Notes: generated from the letters alone by a model not told the origin. DNA of 64,000 nt from HGM04593 sp045644465 (GCA_045644465.1 JAZRGV010000019.1:1-64000); one strand, 5' to 3'. Shown: positions 17,217 through 27,480, counted from the stretch's first letter. Translations and numbers: made by a program.

Positions 17217-20000
17217 ATGAAAAACTTTAATCTCGGAATGCTTGCTTTTGCAACATTGCCAGGAGCAATGCTAGCCCAGGAGACAGCCGACACAGAACCA
17301 TACTTGAAATCACGCCCCAACGTTGTGATGATATATGCCGATGACCTTGGGTTCGGCGACCTTGAATGTTATGGAGCCATAGGTGTAAAAACACCAAATG
17401 TGAATAACTTGGCAGACAATGGCCTGTGCTTTACAAATGCCCATGCAGTGGCTTCAACAAGTACTCCATCGCGTTACTCTTTGCTCACCGGAGAATATCC
17501 TTGGCGCAAGAATGGAACAGATGTAGCTGCTGGCGATGCTGCAATGATTATATCACCCGACCAATATACCGTAGCCGATGTTTTCAAAGATGCCGGTTAT
17601 ACAACTGCAGCCTTTGGAAAATGGCATCTTGGCCTTGGCGCACAAACAGGAAAACAGGATTGGAATGCACCAATAACACCGGCACTGGCAGACATAGGTT
17701 TCGATTATTCATATATTATGGCCGCAACAGCCGACCGTGTTCCTTGCGTATTCATAGAGAATGGTTCTGTAGCAAACTATGACCCATCAGCACCAATATA
17801 TGTAAATTACAACAAGAACTTTGAAGGAGAGCCTACAGGAGCTGCCAATCCGGAGCTTCTTTATAATTTAAGACACTCTCATGGTCATGACATGTCTATT
17901 ATTAACGGCATTGGACGCATCGGTTATATGAAAGGCGGTGGAAAGGCTCTCTGGAAAGATGAAAATATCGCCGACAGCATAACTGTCCACGCAGTAGATT
18001 TTATAAAAGAGAACAGTAACAAACCGTTCTTTATGTACTTTGCCACCAACGACGTACATGTTCCGCGCTTCCCTCACCCGCGTTTCCGCGGACAGAGCTG
18101 TATGGGATTGCGAGGCGATGCCATTGTACAGTTCGACTGGAGTGTTGGTGAAATAGTAAAAGCTCTTGAAGAACTGGGATTGCTCGACAACACATTGATT
18201 ATACTCACCAGTGACAACGGCCCTGTGCTTGACGACGGTTATATTGACCAAGCCGAAGAACTTGTTGGTGACCACTCTCCTACCGGTGGCTTGCGTGGTG
18301 GTAAATACAGTGCCTACGAAGGTGGAACACGTGTACCATTTATAGTTCATTGGCCTGCTGTAATAAAAGAACAGGCTGTAAAGAACTCGCTTGTTTCACA
18401 AATAGACTTTCTTGATGTAATGGCAACCATAACAGGTGTAGGTAATGGAGAATCACTATCAACAGACGGCAATGCTTGCGAAGCAGCCACATGGTTAGGT
18501 AAGGAAAAGAATGGACGTCCTTATGCCATGGGTATGGCACAAAACCATACACTGACACTCCGTACTGCAGAATGGAAATACATAGAGCCAAAAGGAGGAG
18601 CCGCAATGATTCCATGGGGACCAAAGATTGAAACAGGATATTCAACAAACCCACAGATTTTCAAATACACAAATGGAGAGTACGACGAACAGAACAACAA
18701 AGCAACGGAATATCCCAATGTAGTGAACAACCTGCGTAACGAGATGGAAAAGATACGCAATAACAGCTACGACGGAAAAACAATCATTGCAGAAGCAGGT
18801 CAGACTATCGATCTTACAGAACACTTTGAAAACCTCGAAGGTGCCACATTGAGCGGCGATTTCATTGATGGAAAAATAACAAATCCAAAGCTTGTGACAA
18901 TAAAAGAGGATGCTTCTAAAGGTTCACACACAGGTGTTATTTCAATGAGTGATGGTACCATACAGACATTCTCTGTGTTCATAAATCCCGGATTTCACGG
19001 AGCATACCATATCAATTACAACGACAACCCTCTTTTTATTGAATACAACACCACACACGACAATAGTGGCAGCGAAGGTTATAAACTAATCTCCCCCGAC
19101 CACTATTCAACGTCAGCTCCGGGCGATGAGATAACTATTATAGAACCATCGGGTAACGGATATAAGATTTCAATACAAGGCAAGGTGCTGAAAGAACCCA
19201 AACTCAACGGATGGGGACATATAATGTTCTCGGATAACAGTTCAGAAGCAGGAATATACTTATTCGAAGAGACATCGGTCGCCGGCACATACAAAATTCG
19301 CAGCAGCAGTGACGGCATCAACTATGTGAATATATACAAAGAACATGGCGTAGCTGGCAACGACAAGGCAACAAAGGCTGGATTGGCAACATATACGATA
19401 GGAGAGGTAACAACATTCCCATTGACATTGTCGGAAAATGGAACAGCGAGTGTATGCTTCCCGTTCAACATTGTTCTTCCGGAAGGTACATATGCCTATG
19501 ATGCTACAATGGCAGATATCAAGTTCGATGAAGAACAAAACAAATACATTTGTACAATGAAGCCAATAGCATATCCGGGCGAGACATTGAAAGGTGGTAC
19601 ACCGGCAATAGTCAATGGGAGCGCAGGCACCCACCAATTTATAATCACAATGTCGGAGAAGGAAGGCGCGACCTCGCATCCGGAATCCCTGCTTAAAGGC
19701 AACTATGTAGAGAACAATCTTTCACAGAACAACGACAAAAGAAAGTACGTGTTTACAGAAAACAGGTTCAAGACATTCGACAGTTCAATGGAAATTGCCG
19801 CAAACCAATGTTGGTTGGAGTGCAACATTGCACAAGCAAATGAATTCATCGTATACTTCAGCGCACCTACAGGAATAGAGAGCATACACTCTACCCCACA
19901 AAACAAAAGCAGCAATATATACAACATAGCCGGCGAACGACTTAGCCACACCCAAAAAGGAATAAACATTATTGACAACAAGAAGATTCTTGTAAAGTAA
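17217..20000 (+). CDS. secreted Ser-type sulfatase with long C-terminal extension
   Basis: A 927-residue exported sulfatase that should cleave sulfate esters from glycans such as mucin or glycosaminoglycans. The signal peptide ends near residue 20 (AMLA-Q). Metal-binding ADDLG is at 41-45. The formylglycine motif is Ser82-Thr-Pro84-Ser-Arg86 followed by LLTGEYPWR, so it is a Ser-type enzyme that needs the radical-SAM maturase anSME, not seen here. FGKWHLG and TSDNGPV are further family motifs. The catalytic part ends near 500. The remaining about 400 residues are beta-rich and finish in a sorting-like tail (YNIAGERLSHTQKGI, then KILVK), like the protein at 640-3030. Confidence 0.92.
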   Translation: MKNFNLGMLAFATLPGAMLAQETADTEPYLKSRPNVVMIYADDLGFGDLECYGAIGVKTPNVNNLADNGLCFTNAHAVASTSTPSRYSLLTGEYPWRKNGTDVAAGDAAMIISPDQYTVADVFKDAGYTTAAFGKWHLGLGAQTGKQDWNAPITPALADIGFDYSYIMAATADRVPCVFIENGSVANYDPSAPIYVNYNKNFEGEPTGAANPELLYNLRHSHGHDMSIINGIGRIGYMKGGGKALWKDENIADSITVHAVDFIKENSNKPFFMYFATNDVHVPRFPHPRFRGQSCMGLRGDAIVQFDWSVGEIVKALEELGLLDNTLIILTSDNGPVLDDGYIDQAEELVGDHSPTGGLRGGKYSAYEGGTRVPFIVHWPAVIKEQAVKNSLVSQIDFLDVMATITGVGNGESLSTDGNACEAATWLGKEKNGRPYAMGMAQNHTLTLRTAEWKYIEPKGGAAMIPWGPKIETGYSTNPQIFKYTNGEYDEQNNKATEYPNVVNNLRNEMEKIRNNSYDGKTIIAEAGQTIDLTEHFENLEGATLSGDFIDGKITNPKLVTIKEDASKGSHTGVISMSDGTIQTFSVFINPGFHGAYHINYNDNPLFIEYNTTHDNSGSEGYKLISPDHYSTSAPGDEITIIEPSGNGYKISIQGKVLKEPKLNGWGHIMFSDNSSEAGIYLFEETSVAGTYKIRSSSDGINYVNIYKEHGVAGNDKATKAGLATYTIGEVTTFPLTLSENGTASVCFPFNIVLPEGTYAYDATMADIKFDEEQNKYICTMKPIAYPGETLKGGTPAIVNGSAGTHQFIITMSEKEGATSHPESLLKGNYVENNLSQNNDKRKYVFTENRFKTFDSSMEIAANQCWLECNIAQANEFIVYFSAPTGIESIHSTPQNKSSNIYNIAGERLSHTQKGINIIDNKKILVK

Positions 20001-20177
20001 ACAAGGTTTTGAGTCGTAAAAAAACCAGCCACACAGTTTACAGATTAAGTACAAATGTTTCGTACGTAAAAGGTGTTTTTAAACACTATTATTGAAGTTT
20101 TATAAGATGGATAGAAGCAGGCTTGCAACAAGCCGTAGTTATCGCCATTTTAGAGAACCTAAACGATAAAGTCCAAT

Positions 20178-20288
20178 AAAAAGTGCAGCTGCAAGGCTTT
20201 GTTGTTTTTTAAAACAGGAGTTTACTATACGTAAATGACTGTTGAAAAAAACAACTATAACGTAGCAGATGCCTTTTTAGTGGACTTT
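20178..20288 (+). repeat. dispersed intergenic repeat, copy 1
   Basis: A roughly 110-base sequence shares an ordered set of blocks with 37882-37990: AAAAAG near the start, AAGGCTT, TTTACTATACGTAAATGA, a TAACG block and GCCTTTTTAGT. It lies between the convergent sulfatase and tex genes and reaches the tex stop codon. Confidence 0.45.
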
Positions 20289-22398
20289 AAACTCCGCGCA
20301 TTGACAGTGATATACGCTTTCTCTTCAAATCCACCTCAATAACCTTAACCATAACCTGTTGACCAAGCTTTACAACATCGCCCGGAGAAGAGACAAACTT
20401 GTCGGCAAGCTGCGAAATATGAACAAGTCCATCCTGATGTACACCAATATTCACAAATGCGCCAAATGCAGTAATATTGGTAACAAGACCAGGGAGAACC
20501 ATTCCCACATGTAAATCATCAATCTCGTGAACATTTGGGTCAAAAGCAAATACTTTTGCCTGCTCACGTGGGTCAAGGCCACGCTTGTTAAGCGCGTCCA
20601 TTATGTCGGTAAGCGTAGGTATTCCCACTTTATCGGTTACATAATTAGCTAACACTACTCTTTTACGCAATTCAGAATCAGCTATAAACTCTTTTAGCGA
20701 AACATCCATATCCTTTGCCATCCGCTGTACAATGCCATACGATTCGGGATGAACAGCTGTGCTGTCGAGCAAGTTGTCACCATTAAGCACACGAAGAAAA
20801 CCGGCAGCCTGTTCAAACGCCTTGTTGCCAAGACGAGGCACTTTCAGCAAATCCCTTCGCGAACGGAAATCACCCGTTTCGGCACGATATTTTACAATAT
20901 TCTCGGCAAGTGAAGGGCCAAGACCTGATATATGTGTAAGAATTTGCTTTGTCGCTGTATTGAGGTTTACGCCAACCTTGTTTACACAACTCTCCACAAC
21001 AACATCAAGACGCTCCTTGAGTTTTGTCTGGTCAACGCTATGCTGATACTGTCCCACGCCTATTGAACGAGGTTCAATCTTTACAAGTTCCGACAGCGGG
21101 TCAATCAAACGACGACCAATAGATACAGCACCGCGCACTGTAACATCCTCATTGGGAAACTCCTCACGCGCAACAGGCGATGCAGAATATACCGATGCAC
21201 CGTCCTCGTTGACAGAAAAAACATCTATGCCATAACCAGCTTTACGGATAAAATCCTCCGTTTCGCGGCCCGCAGTGCCGTTACCAATAGCAAAAGCCTC
21301 TATCGCATATTTATGTACCAAAGAAGATATTATATCATAAGCCCCTTCGCGGTCGTTCTGCGGTGGATGCGGATATATAACTGTGTGATGAACAAGATTT
21401 CCTTGCGAATCGAGCACCACCACCTTACAACCGGTACGGAAACCGGGATCGATGGCAAGCACACGCTTTTGTCCAAGAGGAGATGACATAAGCAACTGAC
21501 GCAAGTTCTCGGCAAAAACTGCTATCGCTTCGTCATCGGCACGTTGCTTTGAAGCGGCACGTGTCTCGTTCTCTATCGATGGAGCCAACAGGCGTTTGTA
21601 TCCATCGGCAACAGCTTGTTCCATAAATTCGCGCGATGGCGAGAAACGTTTTACAAATCGACGGTTTAGTTGCTCCAAAGCCTCTTCCGGCTCTACATCA
21701 ATAGAAACACGTAAAAAGCCCTCTTCTTCGCCACGTATGATAGCAAGCAGACGATGCGATGAAATGCGTGCAATTTTCTCTTGCCAATCGTAATAGTCGG
21801 AATATTTTATAGCATCACCTTCCTTACCTTTTATAACTTTTGATGTGATTACACCAAAACGAGAAAAGAGACGACGCACCGCAGCACGTGCACCTTCATC
21901 TTCCGACACGCGTTCAGCTATGATATCACATGCCCCAGCAATAGCATCATCTACAGTTGGCACATCTTTATTAATAAAGGCACGCGCACGACCTTTCACA
22001 TCGTTGGCCTGCTGAAGGAATATAATGTCGGCAAGAGGTTCAAGGCCACGTTCTTTTGCCATTGTAGCACGCGTACGGCGTTTTGGTCTGTAAGGCAGAT
22101 ATATATCTTCGAGTTCTACAGCATCGAAGCATTCATCTATACGTTTTTTCAGTTCGAGTGTAAGTTTGCCTTGCTCCTCAATAGTTGTTATCACAGTTTC
22201 CTTACGTTGCATGAGTGCTTTAAGTTTCTCATGCATATCCTTTATACCGCCAACAGCCACCTCGTCCATTGAGCCGGTAGCCTCCTTGCGATATCGCGAT
22301 ATAAACGGAATAGTAGCACCACCTTCGAGCAGTCCAATAACATTTCTAACCTTTTCGGGAGCAAAACCAAGTTCCCTTGCTATAATATTCGTAAGCAT
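20287..22398 (-). CDS. tex: Tex-family RNA-binding transcription accessory protein
   Basis: A 703-residue Tex protein, a bacterial Spt6 relative that binds RNA and RNA polymerase. It has the helical N-terminal Tex domain, a YqgF/RNase H-like fold (VLAIDPGFRTGCKV), a helix-hairpin-helix region (ISGLGPSLAENIVKYR; LLKVPRLGNKAFEQAAGFLR) and a C-terminal S1 domain (VLPGLVTNITAFGAFV; GLVHISQLAD; KRISLSMRG). I use ATG 22398, starting MLTNIIARELG; a longer frame from 22536 encodes A+T-rich, non-conserved sequence. Length fits the family (700-780). Confidence 0.94.
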   Translation of the reverse strand: MLTNIIARELGFAPEKVRNVIGLLEGGATIPFISRYRKEATGSMDEVAVGGIKDMHEKLKALMQRKETVITTIEEQGKLTLELKKRIDECFDAVELEDIYLPYRPKRRTRATMAKERGLEPLADIIFLQQANDVKGRARAFINKDVPTVDDAIAGACDIIAERVSEDEGARAAVRRLFSRFGVITSKVIKGKEGDAIKYSDYYDWQEKIARISSHRLLAIIRGEEEGFLRVSIDVEPEEALEQLNRRFVKRFSPSREFMEQAVADGYKRLLAPSIENETRAASKQRADDEAIAVFAENLRQLLMSSPLGQKRVLAIDPGFRTGCKVVVLDSQGNLVHHTVIYPHPPQNDREGAYDIISSLVHKYAIEAFAIGNGTAGRETEDFIRKAGYGIDVFSVNEDGASVYSASPVAREEFPNEDVTVRGAVSIGRRLIDPLSELVKIEPRSIGVGQYQHSVDQTKLKERLDVVVESCVNKVGVNLNTATKQILTHISGLGPSLAENIVKYRAETGDFRSRRDLLKVPRLGNKAFEQAAGFLRVLNGDNLLDSTAVHPESYGIVQRMAKDMDVSLKEFIADSELRKRVVLANYVTDKVGIPTLTDIMDALNKRGLDPREQAKVFAFDPNVHEIDDLHVGMVLPGLVTNITAFGAFVNIGVHQDGLVHISQLADKFVSSPGDVVKLGQQVMVKVIEVDLKRKRISLSMRGV

Positions 22399-22417
22399 AA
22401 TACATATTAATTTATAG

Positions 22418-22452
22418 CGAAGATAATACAAAGGATGCTGAAAAACGTCAAA
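22418..22452 (-). promoter_or_regulatory. probable tex promoter
   Basis: On the minus strand, TTTG (22452-22449), 23 bases, then TATCTTCG (22425-22418), 20 bases before ATG. The spacing is 2 bases longer than usual, but the -7 box is identical to that before serC. Confidence 0.45.
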
Positions 22453-22543
22453 AAAACCTTTATAAATCTTAAGTTCATAAAATAATTTATAAACAGCAGG
22501 AAAATCGTTATTGAAATATGTTCCACATTCAAACAAAAAATAC

Positions 22544-22551
22544 TATTTTTG
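22544..22551 (+). promoter_or_regulatory. probable -7 box of the tkt-rpiB promoter
   Basis: TATTTTTG is a perfect TAnnTTTG match, 97 bases before the tkt ATG. No clear TTTG lies 19-21 bases upstream. Confidence 0.45.
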
Positions 22552-22647
22552 TAACAAATTACGGTAAAGAGTCTTTTGCAGGTAAAAAAACTCATTTAAG
22601 CCGTAAAATATGATAGTAATAAAAACCTACTAACGATAATAAAAGAT

Positions 22648-24660
22648 ATGAATAGCAAGCAACTGATGAACAAGGCTGCGGATAACATACGTATTCTTAC
22701 CGCAGCTATGGTTGAGAAAGCAAAATCGGGTCACCCCGGTGGTGCTATGGGTGGTGCAGACTTTATTAATGTGCTCTACTCAGAGTTCCTCATACACGAC
22801 CCTGAGAACCCACTATGGGAAGGACGCGACCGTTTCTTCCTCGACCCTGGTCACATGTCACCAATGTTGTATTCGGTTCTTGCACTACAGAACAAGTTTA
22901 CTATGGACGAGCTCAAGCAGCTTCGTCAATGGGGAAGCGCAACTCCAGGACACCCCGAGGTAAACTTCGCTCGCGGAATAGAAAACACATCAGGTCCTCT
23001 TGGTCAAGGCCACACATATGCAGTGGGTGCTGCTATTGCAGCCAAATTCCTTGAGGCACGTTTGGGTAGCGAGGTCATGGGACACACCATCTACGCATTC
23101 ATTTCGGACGGTGGTATCCAGGAAGAAATTTCACAGGGTGCAGGTCGTATGGCCGGTTATTTAAAACTGAACAATCTTATTATGTTCTACGATGCAAACC
23201 AAATCCAGCTCTCAACACGTTGCGACGAGGTTATGTTCGAGGACACAGCAAAGAAATATGAAGCATGGGGCTGGAAGGTCATCACCATTGATGGTAACGA
23301 CTGCGATGCCATCCGTGCTGCACTTACAGAAGCTAAAGCAGAGCAAGAGCGCCCTACCCTCATCATCGGTAACACTGTAATGGGTAAAGGAGCACGCCGT
23401 GCCGACGGTAGCAGCTATGAGTTTGACTGCGGTACACACGGTGCACCTCTTGGTGGCGACGCATACATCAACACTATCAAGAATCTTGGTGGTGATGTAG
23501 AGAACCCATTCGTATTCTTCCCAGAGGTTAAGGAGTTGCACGACAACCGCCTTGCCGAGCTACGTAAGATTGTTGCAGAACGCAAAGCAGCAAAGGCTGC
23601 TTGGGCAGCAGCAAACCCCGAGAAAGCAAAGAACCTCGAAGATTGGTTTGCAGGCAAACAGCCGGTTATCGACTGGAATGCTATCGAGCAGAAAGCTGAC
23701 GGCCCAACACGTAACGCATCGGCTACAGTGCTTGGCATCCTTGCTGAGAACTATGGCAATATGATATGTTCTTCGGCCGACTTGAGCAACAGCGACAAGA
23801 CAGACGGTTTCTTAAAGAAGACACATGCATTTACACCAGGTGATTTCAGCGGTGCATTCCTACATGCCGGCGTATCGGAGCTTACAATGGCATGTCTATG
23901 CATTGGTATGGCACTACATGGTGGCGTAATCGCTGCATGTGGTACATTCTTCGTATTCAGCGACTACATGAAACCAGCAATACGTATGGCTGCACTTATG
24001 GAGTTGCCTGTTAAGTTCGTTTGGTCACACGATGCATTCCGCGTTGGTGAGGACGGCCCTACACACGAGCCTGTTGAGCAGGAGGCACAGGTACGTTTGA
24101 TGGAAAAGGTAAAGAACCACAGTGGCAAGAACTCAATGCTCGTTCTACGCCCTGCCGATGTTAATGAGGCAACACAGGCATGGAAACTCGCGATGGAGAA
24201 CGATAACACTCCAACAGGTCTTATCTTCTCACGCCAAAACATCAACAACCTTCCCGAGGGTACACCATACGAAGAGACATCTAAGGGTGCATATGTTATT
24301 GCAGGTAGCGACGAAGATTACGACGTTATCCTTCTTGCATCAGGTTCAGAGGTTTCTACACTTGTTGACGGTGCAAAACTCCTTAAGGCAGACGGTATAA
24401 AAACACGTATTGTTTCTGTTCCTTCAGAAGGTTTGTTCCGCACACAGTCTAAAGAATATCAGGAGAGTGTTCTTCCTGCAGGTGCTAAGATTTTCGGCTT
24501 GACAGCAGGCTTGCCGGTAAATCTCGAAGGCCTTGTAGGTGCAAACGGCAAAGTATGGGGATTGGAATCATTCGGTTTCTCGGCACCTTACAAAGTACTT
24601 GATGAGAAGCTCGGCTTCACAGCAGAAAACGTGTATAACCAAGTAAAATCAATGTTATAA
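22648..24660 (+). CDS. tkt: transketolase
   Basis: A 670-residue thiamine-diphosphate enzyme that moves two-carbon ketol units in the pentose phosphate pathway. Present are the N-terminal SGHPGGAMGGAD, the TPGHPE and GPLGQGH substrate motifs, the ThDP site ISDGGIQEE with the metal Asn region YDANQIQL, and in the pyrimidine domain a THAFTPGDFSG stretch, catalytic-type Glu near HAGVSE, and HDAFRVGEDGPTHEP. Length is normal. Its stop codon overlaps the rpiB start (TAATG), so both non-oxidative pentose phosphate enzymes are coupled. Confidence 0.96.
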   Translation: MNSKQLMNKAADNIRILTAAMVEKAKSGHPGGAMGGADFINVLYSEFLIHDPENPLWEGRDRFFLDPGHMSPMLYSVLALQNKFTMDELKQLRQWGSATPGHPEVNFARGIENTSGPLGQGHTYAVGAAIAAKFLEARLGSEVMGHTIYAFISDGGIQEEISQGAGRMAGYLKLNNLIMFYDANQIQLSTRCDEVMFEDTAKKYEAWGWKVITIDGNDCDAIRAALTEAKAEQERPTLIIGNTVMGKGARRADGSSYEFDCGTHGAPLGGDAYINTIKNLGGDVENPFVFFPEVKELHDNRLAELRKIVAERKAAKAAWAAANPEKAKNLEDWFAGKQPVIDWNAIEQKADGPTRNASATVLGILAENYGNMICSSADLSNSDKTDGFLKKTHAFTPGDFSGAFLHAGVSELTMACLCIGMALHGGVIAACGTFFVFSDYMKPAIRMAALMELPVKFVWSHDAFRVGEDGPTHEPVEQEAQVRLMEKVKNHSGKNSMLVLRPADVNEATQAWKLAMENDNTPTGLIFSRQNINNLPEGTPYEETSKGAYVIAGSDEDYDVILLASGSEVSTLVDGAKLLKADGIKTRIVSVPSEGLFRTQSKEYQESVLPAGAKIFGLTAGLPVNLEGLVGANGKVWGLESFGFSAPYKVLDEKLGFTAENVYNQVKSML

Positions 24661-25094
24661 TGAAAAAGATAGGACTTGCAAGCGACCACGCAGGCTACCC
24701 ATTGAAAGAGCAAGTTAAGGAATGGCTCAAGGATATGGGTTACGAATTTGTTGACTTTGGTACAAACAGCACCGAAAGTTGCAACTACCCTGAATTTGCA
24801 CACGCACTTGCCAATGCTATTGAGAATGGCGAACTCACAACAGGTATCGCTATCTGCGGTACAGGCAACGGTATCAATATGACACTAAACCACCACAATG
24901 CTATACGCAGCGCACTATGCTGGATGCCCGAGATTGCAGCACTTGCACGCCAGCACAACGATGCAAACGTAATGGTGATGCCAGGCCGTTTCATAGCAAC
25001 AGAAAGCGCAAAAGAGTGTGTTGAGACATTCTTAAACACACCATTCGAAGGCGGTCGTCACCAGGCACGCATTGATGCAATTCCTGTAAAATAA
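24660..25094 (+). CDS. rpiB: ribose-5-phosphate isomerase B
   Basis: A 144-residue RpiB that converts ribulose 5-phosphate and ribose 5-phosphate. SDHAGYPLK near the start carries His10, and ICGTGNGI carries the catalytic-type Cys66; His99 lies in RQHND. It overlaps the transketolase stop by one base (TAATG), indicating translational coupling and shared control of the pathway. A 24-bp hairpin follows. An alternative LacA/B-like isomerase role is less likely because of the tkt pairing. Confidence 0.94.
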   Translation: MKKIGLASDHAGYPLKEQVKEWLKDMGYEFVDFGTNSTESCNYPEFAHALANAIENGELTTGIAICGTGNGINMTLNHHNAIRSALCWMPEIAALARQHNDANVMVMPGRFIATESAKECVETFLNTPFEGGRHQARIDAIPVK

Positions 25095-25104
25095 GAATTC
25101 ACCT

Positions 25105-25157
25105 TATAATATAATAGCTGCGCACTTGCCATACAAGTGCGCAGCTATTATATTATA
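25105..25157 (+). terminator. very long terminator hairpin after rpiB
   Basis: A perfect 24-bp stem (25105-25128 with 25134-25157) with a 5-base loop begins 10 bases after rpiB. There is little T-run, but A+T-rich flanks follow. Confidence 0.8.
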
Positions 25158-25253
25158 CATACCCCATTTTATCCATTTTATACATAGTTTTCACTCTATT
25201 TTAAACAAATATTGTTCAAATACAACATTTATATAGTTAAATTAATACTAACG

Positions 25254-25285
25254 TTTTAATAAATTGCACAAATGACATATCTTTG
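25254..25285 (+). promoter_or_regulatory. promoter of the FadL-type porin gene
   Basis: TTTT (25254-25257, three of four to TTTG), 20 bases, then a perfect TATCTTTG (25278-25285). It lies 55 bases before the ATG at 25341, which supports the shorter start for that gene. Confidence 0.6.
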
Positions 25286-25340
25286 TGCAATAAAACAGAA
25301 CACGGGCACAGAACAGCCCGTTAACTTAAACTATTTAACT

Positions 25341-26822
25341 ATGAAAAAGATTATTACAACTATTGCGTTGTCTGCAATTGCATTCACATCATTTGCAGGA
25401 GGACTATTGACAAACACAAACCAGAGTGCATCGTTCGTGCGCAACCCTGCACGTTATGCATCTCTCGAGACTGATGCTATCTACTTTAACCCTGCAGGAA
25501 CAGCCTTCTTTGAGAAAGGTTGGAGAATTTCTGCAAACTGGCAGATGGTGTGGCAGAACCGCGACATCACAAGCCACATTGACAACAAACAATACGGTGC
25601 TAAAATATATGTACCCGTAATGCCTTCCTTGCTTGCATCTTATTCAACAGGCAAATGGAGCTTCAGCGGATTCTTCGGCATCCCTGGTGGTGGCGGTAAC
25701 TGCAGTTTCGACAATGGTTTGCCAATGTTCAATCAGCTCGGAAACGGTTTTAAGGATTTGTTGCCAATTGTATCAGGAGCGCAGGCTACAGGCGACGCAT
25801 ACTCAGCATTCCAATCCACACAGTATGTATTCGGTCTTCAGTTAGGTGCTGCATACAGAATACTTGACAACCTTTCGGCATACGTTGGTGTACGCGGTAA
25901 TTACACAAGTGCGTCATACAATGGAGCTATCAATTTTGACGCAATGAGTACAAATGGCGCAACAAAGGTTTCTCCTCTGTCACTTGACCTTACACAGAAA
26001 GGCATATCAGTTACTCCGATAATCGGTATTGATTACAAGGTTGGTAACTTCAACTTTGCTGCAAAATATGAGTTCCGCGCTGTAACAAATCTCAAGAATA
26101 ACACCAAGCACCTTGGTATCTTTGGTGAAAACTACAATAAGAGTGTTGCAAAAGCCGGAGAGAATATCGGAGCAAAGGTATATCAGGCTGCATACCAGCA
26201 GGCATACCAAGCTACATATGATGCATATATTGCACAAGGCGCACCTACCGAGATGGCAGAACAGAACGCAGCTGCGAATGCTACAAATATAGCAACACAG
26301 ACTGCTGCACAAGTAGCCGGTGAAGCCGGTGGCAAATTGGGTATGCTCTCAACACTCGAGGACAGCAAGACACTCAGAAACGACACCCCAAGCTCATTGT
26401 CATTGGGTGCATCATGGAAAGCTACATCTTGGTTGCAGGCTATGGTGAGCGCAAACTATTACTTTGACAAGAAAGCCACAGTGGAGTCTCTTCTTGGCGG
26501 TGCGAACAACAACAAAAACCTTGCACACAATACATACGAGATTGCTGCTGGCCTTGAATTTAACGTAACAAAGAACCTTTTGCTCTCTGCCGGCGTACAA
26601 TACACAGATTTTGGTATTACAAATGAATATACAAGCGACCTCAATTTTGTAAATGATTCATTCATGACAGGCTTCGGAGGTAAGTACAGCATCAATGAGC
26701 ATTGGGATATAAACGCCGGTTTCTGCTTTGCAGTATATAAGAAAGACAAGAATGTTTTGAAAGCTACAACATACGAACGCGATACATACAACGCTACAAT
26801 CGGTGTTGACTTCAAGTTCTAA
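25341..26822 (+). CDS. FadL/OmpP1/TodX-family outer-membrane channel
   Basis: A 493-residue outer-membrane beta-barrel for uptake of hydrophobic compounds. The signal peptide MKKIITTIALSAIAFTSFA is followed by GGLLTNTNQSASFVRNPAR and YFNPAG, the FadL-type N-terminal hatch. Barrel strands end in FKF, the aromatic C-terminal residue that BAM recognises. About residues 265-335 hold an Ala/Gln-rich helical insertion (YQAAYQQAYQATYDAYIAQ; AAANATNIATQTAAQVAG) that FadL of E. coli lacks. ATG 25341 is chosen from the signal peptide and the promoter at 25254; the longer frame from 25272 starts upstream of the transcription start. Substrate is unknown. Confidence 0.9.
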   Translation: MKKIITTIALSAIAFTSFAGGLLTNTNQSASFVRNPARYASLETDAIYFNPAGTAFFEKGWRISANWQMVWQNRDITSHIDNKQYGAKIYVPVMPSLLASYSTGKWSFSGFFGIPGGGGNCSFDNGLPMFNQLGNGFKDLLPIVSGAQATGDAYSAFQSTQYVFGLQLGAAYRILDNLSAYVGVRGNYTSASYNGAINFDAMSTNGATKVSPLSLDLTQKGISVTPIIGIDYKVGNFNFAAKYEFRAVTNLKNNTKHLGIFGENYNKSVAKAGENIGAKVYQAAYQQAYQATYDAYIAQGAPTEMAEQNAAANATNIATQTAAQVAGEAGGKLGMLSTLEDSKTLRNDTPSSLSLGASWKATSWLQAMVSANYYFDKKATVESLLGGANNNKNLAHNTYEIAAGLEFNVTKNLLLSAGVQYTDFGITNEYTSDLNFVNDSFMTGFGGKYSINEHWDINAGFCFAVYKKDKNVLKATTYERDTYNATIGVDFKF

Positions 26823-26835
26823 AATCATTAAAAGA

Positions 26836-26881
26836 TACAATAAAAAAATCCTTAGAATATTCTAAGGATTTTTTTATTGTA
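26836..26881. terminator. bidirectional terminator, perfect 46-bp palindrome
   Basis: A perfect 23-bp inverted repeat (26836-26858 with 26859-26881), carrying seven A then seven T, lies between the porin gene and the convergent gene ending at 26893. Both strands have a stem plus T-run. Confidence 0.9.
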
Positions 26882-26892
26882 TTGCAATATTC

Positions 26893-27474
26893 TCAACAAG
26901 TAGCCATTCCACCCGGCATTGTTGGTATATTTACCTGCTCAAACTTATATCCAAGACGTTTAAGTTCAATGGCTGCACCAATCTTGAACATAACTTTTAC
27001 TACACGTGCATACACATGGAATGCCATAGGTGACTGCGGTTCTATTCTTTCGCGTCGTATCAAGGTTAACGCCGTTTCTCCCAAGCGACGCATCATCTCC
27101 TCAATTTTCTTTGCTTCCTGCGACTCAAGATGAAAACCTATAATATCGCGCACAATATGCTCATCCATATCATCAAAACCCTGCTCGCCATAGTACGATT
27201 TATATTCGTCATTCCTGTGAGAAGCCCAATCGCCATCCCACTGACATGCTACAGCCATACCGAGATATGCAGCCCAAGCGATAGCCACTGTAGGGTAATC
27301 GGCTATATTAGGAACTGCATCGGCCATATATTCGGGAGCCAATACATTCCATCGTGCATCAATATCATCGGTAGCCAACAACGTTCCGTCGAGAACGGCG
27401 TATTGTTTACACAACCTGAGCAATTCGTCAGTTATACGACTCTCAAAATTCTCAAGATATACCTTATTTACCAT
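26893..27474 (-). CDS. conserved hypothetical protein, 193 aa
   Basis: A 193-residue soluble, mostly helical protein, not recognised. It has a Trp-rich region (WNVLAPEYM; VAIAWAAYLGMAVACQWDGDWASH), an acidic DDMDEHI segment, and an end MPGGMATC. No signal peptide or membrane segment is seen. It is the last gene of a minus-strand operon: its start is 6 bases past the stop of the NifX-like protein, and ribE lies 5 bases further upstream. A role near redox or metal cofactors can only be guessed from those neighbours. Typical codon use and tight spacing support a real gene. Confidence 0.7.
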   Translation of the reverse strand: MVNKVYLENFESRITDELLRLCKQYAVLDGTLLATDDIDARWNVLAPEYMADAVPNIADYPTVAIAWAAYLGMAVACQWDGDWASHRNDEYKSYYGEQGFDDMDEHIVRDIIGFHLESQEAKKIEEMMRRLGETALTLIRRERIEPQSPMAFHVYARVVKVMFKIGAAIELKRLGYKFEQVNIPTMPGGMATC

Positions 27475-27480
27475 AATTCA

